Below, one piece after another: positions 18,983 through 28,174 of a stretch of DNA of 64,000 bases (position 1 is its first letter; each line of letters starts with the position of its first letter). The notes under the pieces were generated by a model. The model made no database searches. It saw only the letters and a program-made list of their open reading frames with translations, and was not told the origin of the DNA. Origin of the DNA: Thecamonas trahens ATCC 50062 (taxonomy: Eukaryota > Apusozoa > Apusomonadida > Apusomonadidae); contig NW_013657634.1 in the NCBI RefSeq assembly GCF_000142905.1, positions 98,996 to 162,995 on the forward strand. Reading direction: 5' to 3'. The translations under genes were made by a program, and so were the position numbers.

Positions 18983-21891
18983 ATGGGCTCGTGTCTGCTC
19001 ACGCTCGTCGACGGCACCGGGTCGCAGGCGGCGGTCAAGCGCGGCGCCGTCCGCCACTCCAACGGCATCCTCGTCGCCTTCTCGCTCACATCGGCAAACT
19101 CGCTGGCAGAGACCAACTTTCTCATCCGCGGCGCCATTACCGACTGGGACCCCGCCAGCAAGCTGCCACGCTTCCTTGTCGGCGTCCACACACAGGCCGA
19201 CCAGGCCGCAGGCGTCGCGCGTTGCGTCGCCTCTGCCGACGTCAAAGCCATCGTCGACGCCTTTGCCTTTGACGACTGCTTTGAGCTTCTGGCTCCCTCG
19301 CCCCCGGTGTCGCTCACAATGCCCGCATCCGGAGGTGGAAGGCCAAGGCGGCACGCAAGCGCAGCTGCAAGCACCGGTTCTCGCTCCGCCGCCGCCGCCG
19401 CTGTCCACTGACCAGCGCGCTGCGCCCGAGTGCGAGCTTGGTACAGCCTGGCGAAGCAGCAGCCAGCCTCAGCCACGTTCCACCAAAGCTCGCCAACCAT
19501 GCGCAGGCGCACGCCGAGTTCCTCGCCATGTACGATGCCTTGCTCCGCGAGGTCCACACCCACACTGCCCACGAGCAGTCCAAGCTTCGCAAGGCCATTC
19601 TCCAGGACCTATCGGTTGTCAAGCACGGCCTTGTGTTTGAGATCAAGGGCCGGCGCGCCAAGGCGCGCCACGCACGTATCGATTTCTCGCCACGCACCCT
19701 CACCCTCCTCACCGCCGACCAAGCCAAGGTCAAGCGAGTTGTAGCCCTGAGTGGCGCCTCGATAGTCCGTGCCGGCCTCGAGCTCGCCATCGCTCCACTC
19801 GCCGGGCAGCCGCTCACCATCCGCATCGAGTCTCGCGACGTCTACCGTGCCATAGACTGGGAAGATGCGCTGCTCAGAGTTGCCGATGACGCCCGATACC
19901 ATGCCTCGCCACATCCGGCCAAGCTCCGCCACCGCGAGCCAGAGCCACAGTCGCAGCCTCCGCCCCAGCCGCAGGTCCAGCCTGCGGAAGCGGCCGGGCC
20001 GGCGAGCAACCACCCTCGCTCGCGGCGACCGGAGCTCACTGTCGACATTGCCGGCCTCACAGCAGCCGCAGCCACACGCGGCGCCGTTCAGGCACCACTC
20101 ACCGCCACTTCCGCCTCGACTTCGTCCGACTGGATCGAGTACTCAACGCCCGACGGCTCGCCGTACTTCTACCATCCAGCAACGCGGCAGACGTCATGGA
20201 CCCCGCATCTTCCTGTTGCGCCCACAGCGTCGTCGCCTCTTGCCCGTCGCGGTGACGGCATCTTCTCCAACGCCCGGGCGTTTGGCTCGGGCTCAGCAAG
20301 CTCGTCGGCTTCCGACTTGGCATCAGAGCCGACCGTTTTATCGCTGTCGTCGTCATCGTCGTCGTCATCATCATCGTCATCATCGTCTTCGCATGGCTAC
20401 GACATGTCCTCGTCCGAGACTCCGTCGTCAAGCGTACCCATGCCCGATGCAACTGTCACCATGGCGGCAACAGCGGCAGCGAGCGGCAACGAGAATTCGC
20501 CGTCGACGGCGGTCCACTTTGACGTCGATGCAACGGTGACGATGGGCATGGGCGGGGCGCGGGCAAATGTCGCCCGCGACGACATGTCGGTCATTGTTAT
20601 GGAGGGTCAGCCGCTGGATGAGTGCAACGATGGCACGGACGCTACGCTGACAGCGTCGAGGATGGGCGGAGCGTCGAGCTCGGGCCTGGACTCGTCGGCA
20701 TCACTGGCGGTGGTGGCCGCTAGCGGAAGCTCGCGGCCGGCGTTTACCATCGAGTCGGACAGCCTGCTGCGGATCGAGGCGGGCGAGTTGAGCTCACTCG
20801 AGCCGATCGGCGAGGGCGCCAAGTCGCGGGTCTTCCGAGCGCTTCTCCACGGCGCTCCAGTGGCAGTCAAGCTCCTCAGCGAGGTCTCGCGTGGGACGCT
20901 CACCATGTTTGTGGAAGAGTTCCAGACGCTGCACATGCTCCGGCACCCCAACATTGTCTCGGTCTTTGGCTTTGTGTGGCGCGAGGAGCGGCAGAGCATG
21001 GGCATCGTGACCGAGCTCATGTCGGGCGGCGATCTCTTCCACCGCATCCACTGCCACGGTGGCAACGCGTTGCGGCGGCACGAGACGGTCCAGCTTCTGC
21101 ACCAGGTTGGCCTCGCCCTGACATATGTCCACGCCAAAGGCGTGCCGCACCGCGACCTGAAGCCGTCGAACATCATCCTCTCTGCCGACGGCCGCCACGC
21201 CAAGATCGCCGACTTTGGCCTCTCCGGCCGCGTCGCCCGGCACGTCAATCTGCGTGGCGCAGGCACTCGTCGGTACTCGGCGCCCGAAGTGCTGCTCGGC
21301 GAGGTGGCCACGCTGGCGTCGGATGTATATTCGTTTGGCGTGCTCATGCTAGAGGCGCTCACAAGCCGCCGCCCGTTCCAGGACGCGACGTCGCGGGCAA
21401 ATGCGTACGCGCCGCCGCCCGAGCTTGCGCTCCTCGACGCAGCGAGCCCGCCCTGGCCGCAGCCTCTCATCGCGCTTGTCCACGCTGCCATGAGTGGCGT
21501 TGCCACCCAACGCCCTCAAGCTGCAGCTGTCGCCGACACGCTGGCAAGCGTGCTCATGCAGTGGGAGCTTCCCTCCACTTTTGGCCGCTTTCGGCTTCTC
21601 CTCGTCGATGCGGCGAGCGCCGTCGGCAGCTCTACAAACGTGCTGGTCAAAGTCCGCTCGAGCGCGGATCGGCTCGCCGATGTTCTTGACAGCATCACCG
21701 CGGCCGTCACTGCAGCGTGCGGGAGTGAGGCCGCCGCCGCGGCGCGAGGACCGGCCTACCACTACGAGGTCTTCGACGCTGACTTTGAGGCCTGGGTCAT
21801 GCTCTCGTCGCTCGAGCAGATACCTGGCGGGCCTGCGGACGCACCGGCCAAGTACCGGCTACGCATGGGACTGTCGAGTAGCAAGCACTAA
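18983..21891 (+). CDS. GTPase-like / PH-like / WW / TKL-type protein kinase fusion (tentative two-exon model)
   Basis: The 3' exon (to 21891) encodes in order a PH-like domain (KHGLVFEIKGRRAKARH ... AIDWEDALLRVA), a WW domain (DWIEYSTPDGSPYFYHPATRQTSW), Ser-rich linkers and a tyrosine-kinase-like Ser/Thr kinase. The kinase is complete: IGEGAKSRVFRA loop, VAVKLL lysine, HRDLKPSNI catalytic loop, IADFGLSG metal Asp and a RRYSAPEVLLG activation segment. A separate frame (18983-19306 and beyond) encodes a Ras-family-like fold: LLTLVDGTGSQ in the place of switch II, GILVAFSLTSANSLAE, RFLVGVHTQAD in the place of NKxD, and CFELLA. No P-loop is visible and the base-binding motif is degenerate, so it would be a pseudo-GTPase. 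A phase-0 join 19306/19447 (GTGTCG...GTACAG) links them but its donor departs from the local GTAYGY pattern. The kinase part is secure; the N-terminus is not. Confidence 0.72.
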
Positions 21892-21909
21892 AGCCACGCA
21901 TTGTACGGT

Positions 21910-22749
21910 CTACTCATCGTTACCAGACTCGTCCGACGAGTCGGAGTCGAGACCAAGCATACCGCCGAGGTCGGCGACCAGAGCTGCACCGGCGACCGGA
22001 GCGACGAGCTTGCGGCGCTTGGCATCGCGCGGATTGGTATCGCTCGGCGGTGGTGGGGCGGTAGCAGGAGCGTCTTGGCCGGCGGCCTTACGCTTGCGGT
22101 TCGGCAACGGGGCGTCCGACGGTCCAGCGGCCGAGGCCGAGGCAGCAACCGCGTCGCGGACCGAGGCCGAGACCTTTGCGGCGGCGGCGGCGACGGCATC
22201 GACGGCCTGGCGCTTGCGCTCGGCCTTTGCAAGACGGGCAGCCTCAGCGCGCTCGCGCTCGGCGTCGAGGTCTTTGAGCACCTGGCCTGCGCCGTCACCA
22301 ATGAGGCGCTCGGTGAGGTCGGGCGGAACGGCACCGCCCGAGGCGCGGAAGGCCTCCAGTTGGGCCTCGACCTCGACCTGGCGGAGCCTGCGGCCGTCGA
22401 GGGTGCGGCATGCGGAGAAGTTGGTTGTAGGCTTGACCACCCGCCCGCCGGTCTCACCGCGACGGAGCAGGGCGCCGAACCCGCCCTTGCCGCCAGGCCC
22501 GCGCGAGAGAAGGCGGACGAGGCGGGCGCCGGCGCCGGCGTCGGCCACACTCGCCAGGTACACCGCCTCTTCCGGGAGGCCAAAGGCGACGCAAACCCCC
22601 GCATGGTCCAGCACAGATGGGGTGTCGGCCAGGTGGCCAAGTAGAGTCCCGTTGAGCTCGACAAAGAGCATGACTGGGCCGAGGGGAGAGGGGAGGGAGA
22701 CGTGGTCGTCGGCGTGATCAACGCCGCACTGACCGCGATCGGCACTCAT
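21910..22749 (-). CDS. SDE2: SDE2-like splicing/genome-stability factor with N-terminal ubiquitin-like fold
   Basis: 279 residues from the ATG at 22749, or 253 if translation starts at MLFVELNG, which begins the ubiquitin-like fold. The fold ends in LLSRGPGGKGGFGALLRR. In fission yeast and humans, SDE2 is cleaved after the double glycine so that a protein starting Lys-Gly-Gly joins spliceosomes (yeast) or controls PCNA-linked replication stress (human). The following SDE2 signature is clear: GGRVVKPTTNFSACRTLDGRRLRQVEVEAQLEAF. Next come a long charged Ala-rich helix (about 130-180), a basic nuclear-type segment (NRKRKAAG, DAKRRKL) and an acidic Ser tail. The start lies 125 bp from the divergent E(z) gene; longer in-frame extension to 23118 would run into that gene. 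Confidence 0.88.
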   Translation of the reverse strand: MSADRGQCGVDHADDHVSLPSPLGPVMLFVELNGTLLGHLADTPSVLDHAGVCVAFGLPEEAVYLASVADAGAGARLVRLLSRGPGGKGGFGALLRRGETGGRVVKPTTNFSACRTLDGRRLRQVEVEAQLEAFRASGGAVPPDLTERLIGDGAGQVLKDLDAERERAEAARLAKAERKRQAVDAVAAAAAKVSASVRDAVAASASAAGPSDAPLPNRKRKAAGQDAPATAPPPPSDTNPRDAKRRKLVAPVAGAALVADLGGMLGLDSDSSDESGNDE

Positions 22750-22874
22750 TTCGCCAATTGTAGGGAAAAGGTCGTGAAACGAGAGAGGGTACACAGCCGC
22801 CCACAGAGGCGGACACAGCACGCCGCGAGCGGCAAGGCAGGCGTGTAGGGCGGAAGACGGCGTGGCTGGATCAT

Positions 22875-25343
22875 ATGCTTGCAACGTACCGGAATGAGGA
22901 GCTCGAGGTTGGGGTGCGGCAGTTTCTGGGCGCGCTGCGGCAGCGTGTGGACGCGGCGCGGGCGAGCAAGTGGCGGGCAGTGACGGCCGCGTCGCGGCGC
23001 AAGGCCGAAGCAGCGGCGGCGAAGCGGCGTGCGCGGCGTGCGCTGCCGGGGCGTACGCGGGGTGCCAAGCTAGCAGAGCTGGACGAGGACGTGCCGCTAC
23101 CGATGAATGTGGACGCATCCGCCCTGCCGACCGACTCGTCCACCTCGGTCAAGCGGTACTCCACCATTGCGCCGCAGCGTGCGGGAGGCGGCGAGACGGT
23201 GCTGGCGGTGAAGCTGCCGCGAGTCCGGCGGCTACCGATGCACCATTTGGCACCGATGGTGGAGCAGCTGACGCGGTCTGACGATGATCCGCATCTGCGG
23301 TTCCTTCCGTGGCACGGCGACGACAAGGAGGTCAACGTTGATATCTCGCTCTACTCGTCAGTTCTCGGCGACTCGAATGGGCTCGACGACATTGTGGAAA
23401 TCCAGTTTCTCATCCGCTCGACTTTTGAAGCTTTTGGCAACACCATGGAGACAGCGGCAGTGCTGGGCTCGCTTGTCGGCGCGCGAGCGTACGATCTGCT
23501 CCGTCGGTACAACGAGACGGTCGATACGGTGGCACGGCGAGCGGGGAGGGTGGCGCGACAGCAACAAGCAGTGCTGGGTAATGCCGAGCTGACTAACTCG
23601 GTCTTGCACCCAGGCGTGGTGCTTCAGCGAGTCAAGCTGCCAGCGAGCGCGCAGTTCCGCGGAGCCGGACGGCGCAGCGAGGACGGCGAGGTGGTTATTC
23701 CGTCGGACGAGGCGCTTCACGAGAGCTACCACTCGCTCTTTTGCCGAACGTGCTACACGTACGGGTGCGACCTGCACAGCATCGAACCGCAGAACTTTCC
23801 GCCCAAGCCGCAGATCCCGCCGTGCCCCAAGGTCCTGCTCGACATGCTGCATCCGGTCGGGGCGACGGAACAGAGCAAGTTTGTGATCGAGGCCGAGGTG
23901 TGGGAGTCGTACGCGTGCGGGCCAGAGTGCCACCTCCACGATCCGCGGGCGCAAGCGCTGATGCCATCGATTCTGGTGCGGCGGCGAGAGATGGCAAGCG
24001 AGGGTGGAAGTAGCGGCGCGAGCGGTGAGGCGCGGTACCGCAAGCTGATGGCGTCGCTACGAGACGGGTTCACTATGACGCAGGATCTCCACGGGTGGCT
24101 CCCATACGAAATCGCGCTGCTGAGCAAGGGGTTCACCATGTATGCAACCGACTACTGTGCGGTGGCACGGATGGTGCCTGGGCGGACTTGCCGCCAGGTC
24201 AAGACGATGCTGCGGGTGATTGGGCTGTCTGAAGAGGACGAGGCATCGCTGGCGTGGATCCTGTACTTTGCAGCGCAGGAGGAGCCAGGCCCGGCGCCAC
24301 GTCTCGGCATCTCGTCGAGTCAGGTGCAGAACCCTGATGAGATGTCGAATCCGCACTTGCGACCGTGCAGCCACCTCGGCGCGTGCACGGACAACTGCTC
24401 GTGTGTGCGTCACCGCGGCTTTTGCACGGAGCTCTGCTCGTGCACGCGCAACTGCCCGCGGCGGTTCCCCGGGTGCGCGTGCCGGAACGGGTGCACCAAC
24501 AAGTCGTGTCCGTGCCGGATGGCCTTCCGCGAGTGCGTGCCCGGCATTTGTCGATGCCCGTCGAACGATGCAGAGGTGCGAGTGCGGAAGGAGCCGTTGG
24601 TGGCAGACTCGCTGCGGCGGATGCTGACGACCGTGGCGTCGTCGCCGCAGGACGAGATGATGCTTGTGCAGGCAGCGGCAATGACCGGCATTTCGTCGGT
24701 CGAGAGCGGGTCGGGATCTAGCGAGAGCTCAGGGTCGGCATCGGACTCGTCCTCGTCGACGTCGCTCAACGAGCGGCCTCGGAAGCGGCGGGCTTCGCGG
24801 CGGAAGCGTGTGCAGCGGCGCGAGCCGGTGACCGGGACAGCGCCACCGGCAGCAGCGGTGCAGCCGTGCCGCAACCTCGCGCACTTCAACAAGGTCCACA
24901 ACAAGGTTGTCGTGGGCATATCGACGGTGGCCGGATGGGGGCTCTTTGCCGGGCAGCCGATCTCGCGTGGCCAGTTTATCGGCGAGTACGTCGGCGAGGT
25001 GGTCTCGAGCACTGAGGTCGAGCGGCGGCACTCGGAGTACAGCTCGATGCGTATCTCGTACGTCTTTGACTACAACCGCGATTTCGTCATCGACGCCTTC
25101 CGCAAGGGCTCTGGAACCAAGCTCATCAACCACTCTGACGAGCCAAACGTCCACCCGATGACCAAGGTTGTCAACGGCGTCGAGCGTGTGGGCCTGTACG
25201 CCTCGCGCGACCTGCGGACTGGCGACGAGCTCCTGTTCTGCTACAACTACGACAAGGAGAAGCGTGAATGGTACCTCGACTCGGATTTCCAGCAGATTCT
25301 CGAGGCCGAGGGCAACAAAGAGGCGCCACTGGTCGTCGAGTAG
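22875..25343 (+). CDS. EZH2: Polycomb PRC2 catalytic subunit, E(z)/EZH2-type histone H3K27 methyltransferase
   Basis: 822 residues. Landmarks in order are HSLFCRTCYTYGCDLH (about 288; EZH2 has the closely similar HTLFCRRCFKYDCFLH), a SANT-like segment LPYEIALLSKGFTMYATDYCAVARMVPGRTCRQVKTML (about 408-446), a Cys-rich CXC domain (about 493-560, more than 15 cysteines including CSCTRNCPRRFPGCACRNGC) and a C-terminal SET domain (about 678-800). SET motifs present are GWGLFA, GEYVGEVVS, SYVFDYNRDFVIDAFRKG, LINHSDEPN and ELLFCYNYD. The NHS core and the catalytic-site tyrosines are kept. FCYNY replaces the animal FDYRY, and Ile replaces the Ala before NHS. A Ser-rich acidic linker and basic patch separate CXC and SET. 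The protein should methylate H3K27 with EED/SUZ12 partners, which are not in this window. Confidence 0.95.
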   Translation: MLATYRNEELEVGVRQFLGALRQRVDAARASKWRAVTAASRRKAEAAAAKRRARRALPGRTRGAKLAELDEDVPLPMNVDASALPTDSSTSVKRYSTIAPQRAGGGETVLAVKLPRVRRLPMHHLAPMVEQLTRSDDDPHLRFLPWHGDDKEVNVDISLYSSVLGDSNGLDDIVEIQFLIRSTFEAFGNTMETAAVLGSLVGARAYDLLRRYNETVDTVARRAGRVARQQQAVLGNAELTNSVLHPGVVLQRVKLPASAQFRGAGRRSEDGEVVIPSDEALHESYHSLFCRTCYTYGCDLHSIEPQNFPPKPQIPPCPKVLLDMLHPVGATEQSKFVIEAEVWESYACGPECHLHDPRAQALMPSILVRRREMASEGGSSGASGEARYRKLMASLRDGFTMTQDLHGWLPYEIALLSKGFTMYATDYCAVARMVPGRTCRQVKTMLRVIGLSEEDEASLAWILYFAAQEEPGPAPRLGISSSQVQNPDEMSNPHLRPCSHLGACTDNCSCVRHRGFCTELCSCTRNCPRRFPGCACRNGCTNKSCPCRMAFRECVPGICRCPSNDAEVRVRKEPLVADSLRRMLTTVASSPQDEMMLVQAAAMTGISSVESGSGSSESSGSASDSSSSTSLNERPRKRRASRRKRVQRREPVTGTAPPAAAVQPCRNLAHFNKVHNKVVVGISTVAGWGLFAGQPISRGQFIGEYVGEVVSSTEVERRHSEYSSMRISYVFDYNRDFVIDAFRKGSGTKLINHSDEPNVHPMTKVVNGVERVGLYASRDLRTGDELLFCYNYDKEKREWYLDSDFQQILEAEGNKEAPLVVE

Positions 25344-25359
25344 AGGCAGAATAAGTAAA

Positions 25360-25415
25360 GTCAGCCGTGGCCGATGAGCCGTGGCCTGTCAGCTGTGGCC
25401 TGTCAGCCGTGGCTG
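25360..25415 (+). repeat. Four imperfect 14-bp tandem repeats between the E(z) and epsilon-COP genes
   Basis: Units read TCAGCCGTGGCCGA, TGAGCCGTGGCCTG, TCAGCTGTGGCCTG and TCAGCCGTGGCTGG. They begin just after the E(z) stop codon and end about 50 bp before the epsilon-COP ATG, so they fall in the only spacer available for both a 3' end and a promoter. Confidence 0.85.
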
Positions 25416-25464
25416 GTCTTCCCGCGGTGGTTCAAGGAGAGGCACTTGACGCTGACGTTGCGAG

Positions 25465-25730
25465 ATGGCCGACGGAGTGGACCCACTGTTTGAGGTGAAG
25501 AACTTCTTCCACCTCGGTTGCTACCAGGCCGCCATCAACGCCGCCTCCACCATTGCCGCCAGCAGCCCCGACCTCAAGGTTGAGATGGACACCTATGTCT
25601 TCCGCGCCTATGCTGCCCTTGTACGCCCCACCCCGCCCCTGCCACACCACCCGCCGCCCCGCCACGTCCCTGACCTCCCCTCTTCCCCTCTCCCCCCCCC
25701 CCCCTCCCCACCCACCCATACACCTCATAC

Positions 25731-25766
<36 letters not shown>

Positions 25767-26510
25767 CCCTGACTACCGATGAGAAGTAACGGCCCGCTTG
25801 TGCTGGGCGGAATCAAGGACACGGACGCGACTGCGCTGCTGGCGGTGAGGGAGCTTGTCATCGGCTCGACGGACGAGGTCGGGCGGGCAACGGCGCTGGA
25901 GACCTTCCGCAAGTGGCTCGGCGATGGTATTTCTGCGGGGAATGCTATGGTTGTGCTTGGTGCGGCACAGCTGATGGTGGCCGATGGAGCGGTGGATGAG
26001 GCACTGACGCTGCTCTCAGGCTCAACCGAGCTCGAGCCCATGGCCTACATGGTGTATGTGTACCTGCAGATGAATCAGGTCCGGTATGCCGAGGAGAAGG
26101 TCAAGGCCATGGTGGCGATCGAAGAGGACAACACGCTGACTCAGCTCGCTGGGGCTTGGGTCGGCATTGCAAAAGGAAAGAGTGCGCTTCAGGAGGCGTA
26201 CCACGTCTTCCAGGACTTTGTCGACAAGTACCAGCCGTCGACCAAGCTGCTCAATGGCGTCGCCGCCTGCTGCATGCACCAGGGTAACTTTGAGGAGGCC
26301 GAAGCCGTCCTTGTCTCGGCTCTTGAGCTCAACGCCAACGATGCCGACACGCTCGCCAACCTCATTGCCCTTGCGCAGCACACCGGCAAGGCTAGCGATG
26401 TCATCGACCGCTACATGGCCCAGCTCGCCGCCCGCGATGCCGCCCACCCGCTCCTTGCTTCCAAGGCCGATCTCGAGACTCGCTTTGCCGCAGCTGCTGC
26501 CGCCCTGTAA
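25465..26510 (+). CDS. COPE: Coatomer epsilon subunit (epsilon-COP), two exons, one frameshift
   Basis: An alpha-solenoid (TPR-like) subunit of the COPI coat that acts in Golgi-to-ER retrograde transport. Exon 1 (25465-25620) encodes LFEVKNFFHLGCYQAAINAA, matching [20 protein letters not shown]. Exon 2 (25784-26510) carries ALETFRKWL, DNTLTQLAGAWVGIA, VFQDFVDKYQPSTKLLNGVAACCM and NLIALAQHTGK, all close to animal COPE. At the acceptor the sequence reads AAGTAACGG. Removing one A gives KYGPLVLGGIKD, which aligns with KFGVVLDEIKP, whereas the sequence as given stops. With that correction the protein is 293 residues, typical for the family. The intron is dominated by C runs. Confidence 0.9.
25621..25783 (+). 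other. Intron of the epsilon-COP gene (163 nt)
   Basis: Donor GTACGC at 25621 and acceptor GATGAG ending at 25783, phase 0. C runs at 25689-25698 and 25737-25763 form an extreme pyrimidine tract. Confidence 0.75.
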
Positions 26511-26716
26511 ACAGAAAGGCATCTATACCATGCCGTCCACCCTCGGTGGCTGTCTGGCCTTTGGTGCCATGAGCCCTCTGTGACCGGCCTGGTGGCGGCC
26601 AACTTGTGTCCCAAGTGTGGAGAGGGAGGGGAGTGGAGGGGTAAGGGGTATGGGTTGCAGCTGCAGTGTTGGGTACCACTTGACTTGAGCTTGGGCTAGA
26701 GTGTGTACAGGGAGGG

Positions 26717-28143
26717 ATGCGTGTGTCTGCAGGACTTGTTGTGGTTGCTGTGCTGGTGGCGGTTGCTGTGGGTGTGGTGTGGGGCCATGCTGTTGACAGA
26801 GGGGGCTAACGGGGGGCGGGGAGCATGGGCATGAGCATGAGCATGAGCATGGGCATGGGCATGGGCATGGGAGCAAGCATGGGCATGGCCACGACCACCG
26901 CAATCACGACCATGGGCACGATCACGACCATGGGCACGATCACGACCATGGACACGACCACGACCATGGCCACGACCACGACCACGACCACGATCACGAC
27001 CACGATCACGACCATGGCCACGACCATGGCCATGGCCACGACCACGACCATGGACACGACCATGGACACGGCCACGATCACGATCACGATCACGACCACG
27101 ATCACGACCATGGCCACGACCATGGCCATGGCCACGACCATGGACACGACCATGGACACGGCCACGACCACGATCACGACCACGATCACGACCATGGCCA
27201 CGACCATCACGACGCACCGCCACCCTCGATGCTGCTCGACCTGTTTCTCTCGCTCTCGCCGGCATCAGCAGCGTTGCTCGCCACCTTTGGTACCTCGATG
27301 GCCTCAGTCTGCTGCCTTGCCTTTGCGCCGTTCTCCGACACCTCATCGGGCTTTGGCCGCATTGTCTCGGACTTTCTGGTCTCGTTCTCGGTCGGCGGCC
27401 TGCTCGGCGACGTCTTTCTGCATCTGCTTCCGGTCGCCTTTGCGGCCGAGGCCGAACTGACCGGCCACTCGCACTCGCATGGCGGCGGCGGCCACGCCCA
27501 CGGCCATGGTCACGCCCACGGCCACTCGGACGAGCCGCACGCCCACGACTCGGTCGTTGGTACCATGACCCTTGTCGGCATCGTGTTCTTCTTTGTCATG
27601 GAGAAGATTGTCCGCGCTCTCTCGGGCGGGCACAGCCATGGACACAGCCACGGGGCGACCAGCGCTGCCCCCGCCGCCGCCGCAGGCGTTGGCGCCGCCG
27701 CCTGGCTCAACCTCATCGCCGATGCGGTCCACAACTTTTCCGACGGCATGGCCGTTGCGGCGTCGTTCCTTGTCTCAACCCAAGTCGGTCTCACCACCTC
27801 GATCGCCGTCTTCTTCCACGAGCTGCCGCAGGAGATCGGCGACTACTTTATCCTTGTTCGCGCCGGCATGTCGCGGACCCAGGCGCTGCTCGCCAACTTT
27901 TTCACCGCACTCGTCGCCATGGCCGGTACCTGCCTTGTCCTCTGGATCGGCACTTCGCTCCCGCACTCGGAAGTTTACATCCTCCCGCTTGCTGCTGGCG
28001 GCTTCATCTACATTGCCGCCGCCGACATTGTGCCCGACCTTCACGCCTCGCCGTCGTCGTCGACGCTCCCCATCGTCGTCCTCCAGGTTGCCGGCATCAC
28101 TCTTGGTATTTATGTCAATACCCTGCTCGCTGCTTTTGAGTAG
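26717..28143 (+). CDS. ZIP-family zinc transporter (SLC39A7/KE4-like) with very long His/Asp/Gly repeat domain, one frameshift
   Basis: A zinc importer expected to move Zn2+ into the cytosol from the secretory pathway. An N-terminal signal peptide (ATG 26717; VVVAVLVAVAVGVVWGHA) leads into about 135 residues of HGHDHDH repeats, then the ZIP core. The core has LLATFGTSMASVCC, an early helix ending GDVFLHLLP, a second His-rich loop (HSHSHGGGGHAHGHGHAHGH), HNFSDGMAVAASF (TM4) and HELPQEIGDYFIL (TM5, the LIV-1 subfamily metal motif HExPHEIGD with Gln for His). The signal-peptide frame meets TAA at 26807 just after five Gs (26801-26805). One extra G restores the His frame and gives 475 residues. 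Without it the gene would lack a start except at an internal Met (27229). The architecture matches KE4/SLC39A7. Confidence 0.87.
26822..27215 (+). repeat. In-frame CAC/CAT-GAC/GGC repeat encoding a His/Asp/Gly domain
   Basis: About 390 bp of alternating CAY with GAY/GGC/GAG codons, with the hexamers CACGACCATGGC and CACGATCACGAC recurring. Synonymous third-base variation between copies is frequent, so the tract is not a fresh pure expansion. It encodes roughly 65 histidines. Confidence 0.9.
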
Positions 28144-28174
28144 TCGTCTCTTTCCTGACTCACCAGCAGCGGTA

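Noticed and set aside
26856-27215. Repetitive block considered as a possible CRISPR or satellite array
   Set aside because: No spacer/repeat structure; units are codon-phased with synonymous variation and lie inside a coding region of a eukaryotic gene.
26806-27346. Minus-strand frames with Val/Met or Arg/Gly/His repeats opposite the His-rich ZIP domain
   Set aside because: Repeat-derived antisense shadows; the sense frame links a signal peptide and a ZIP transporter.
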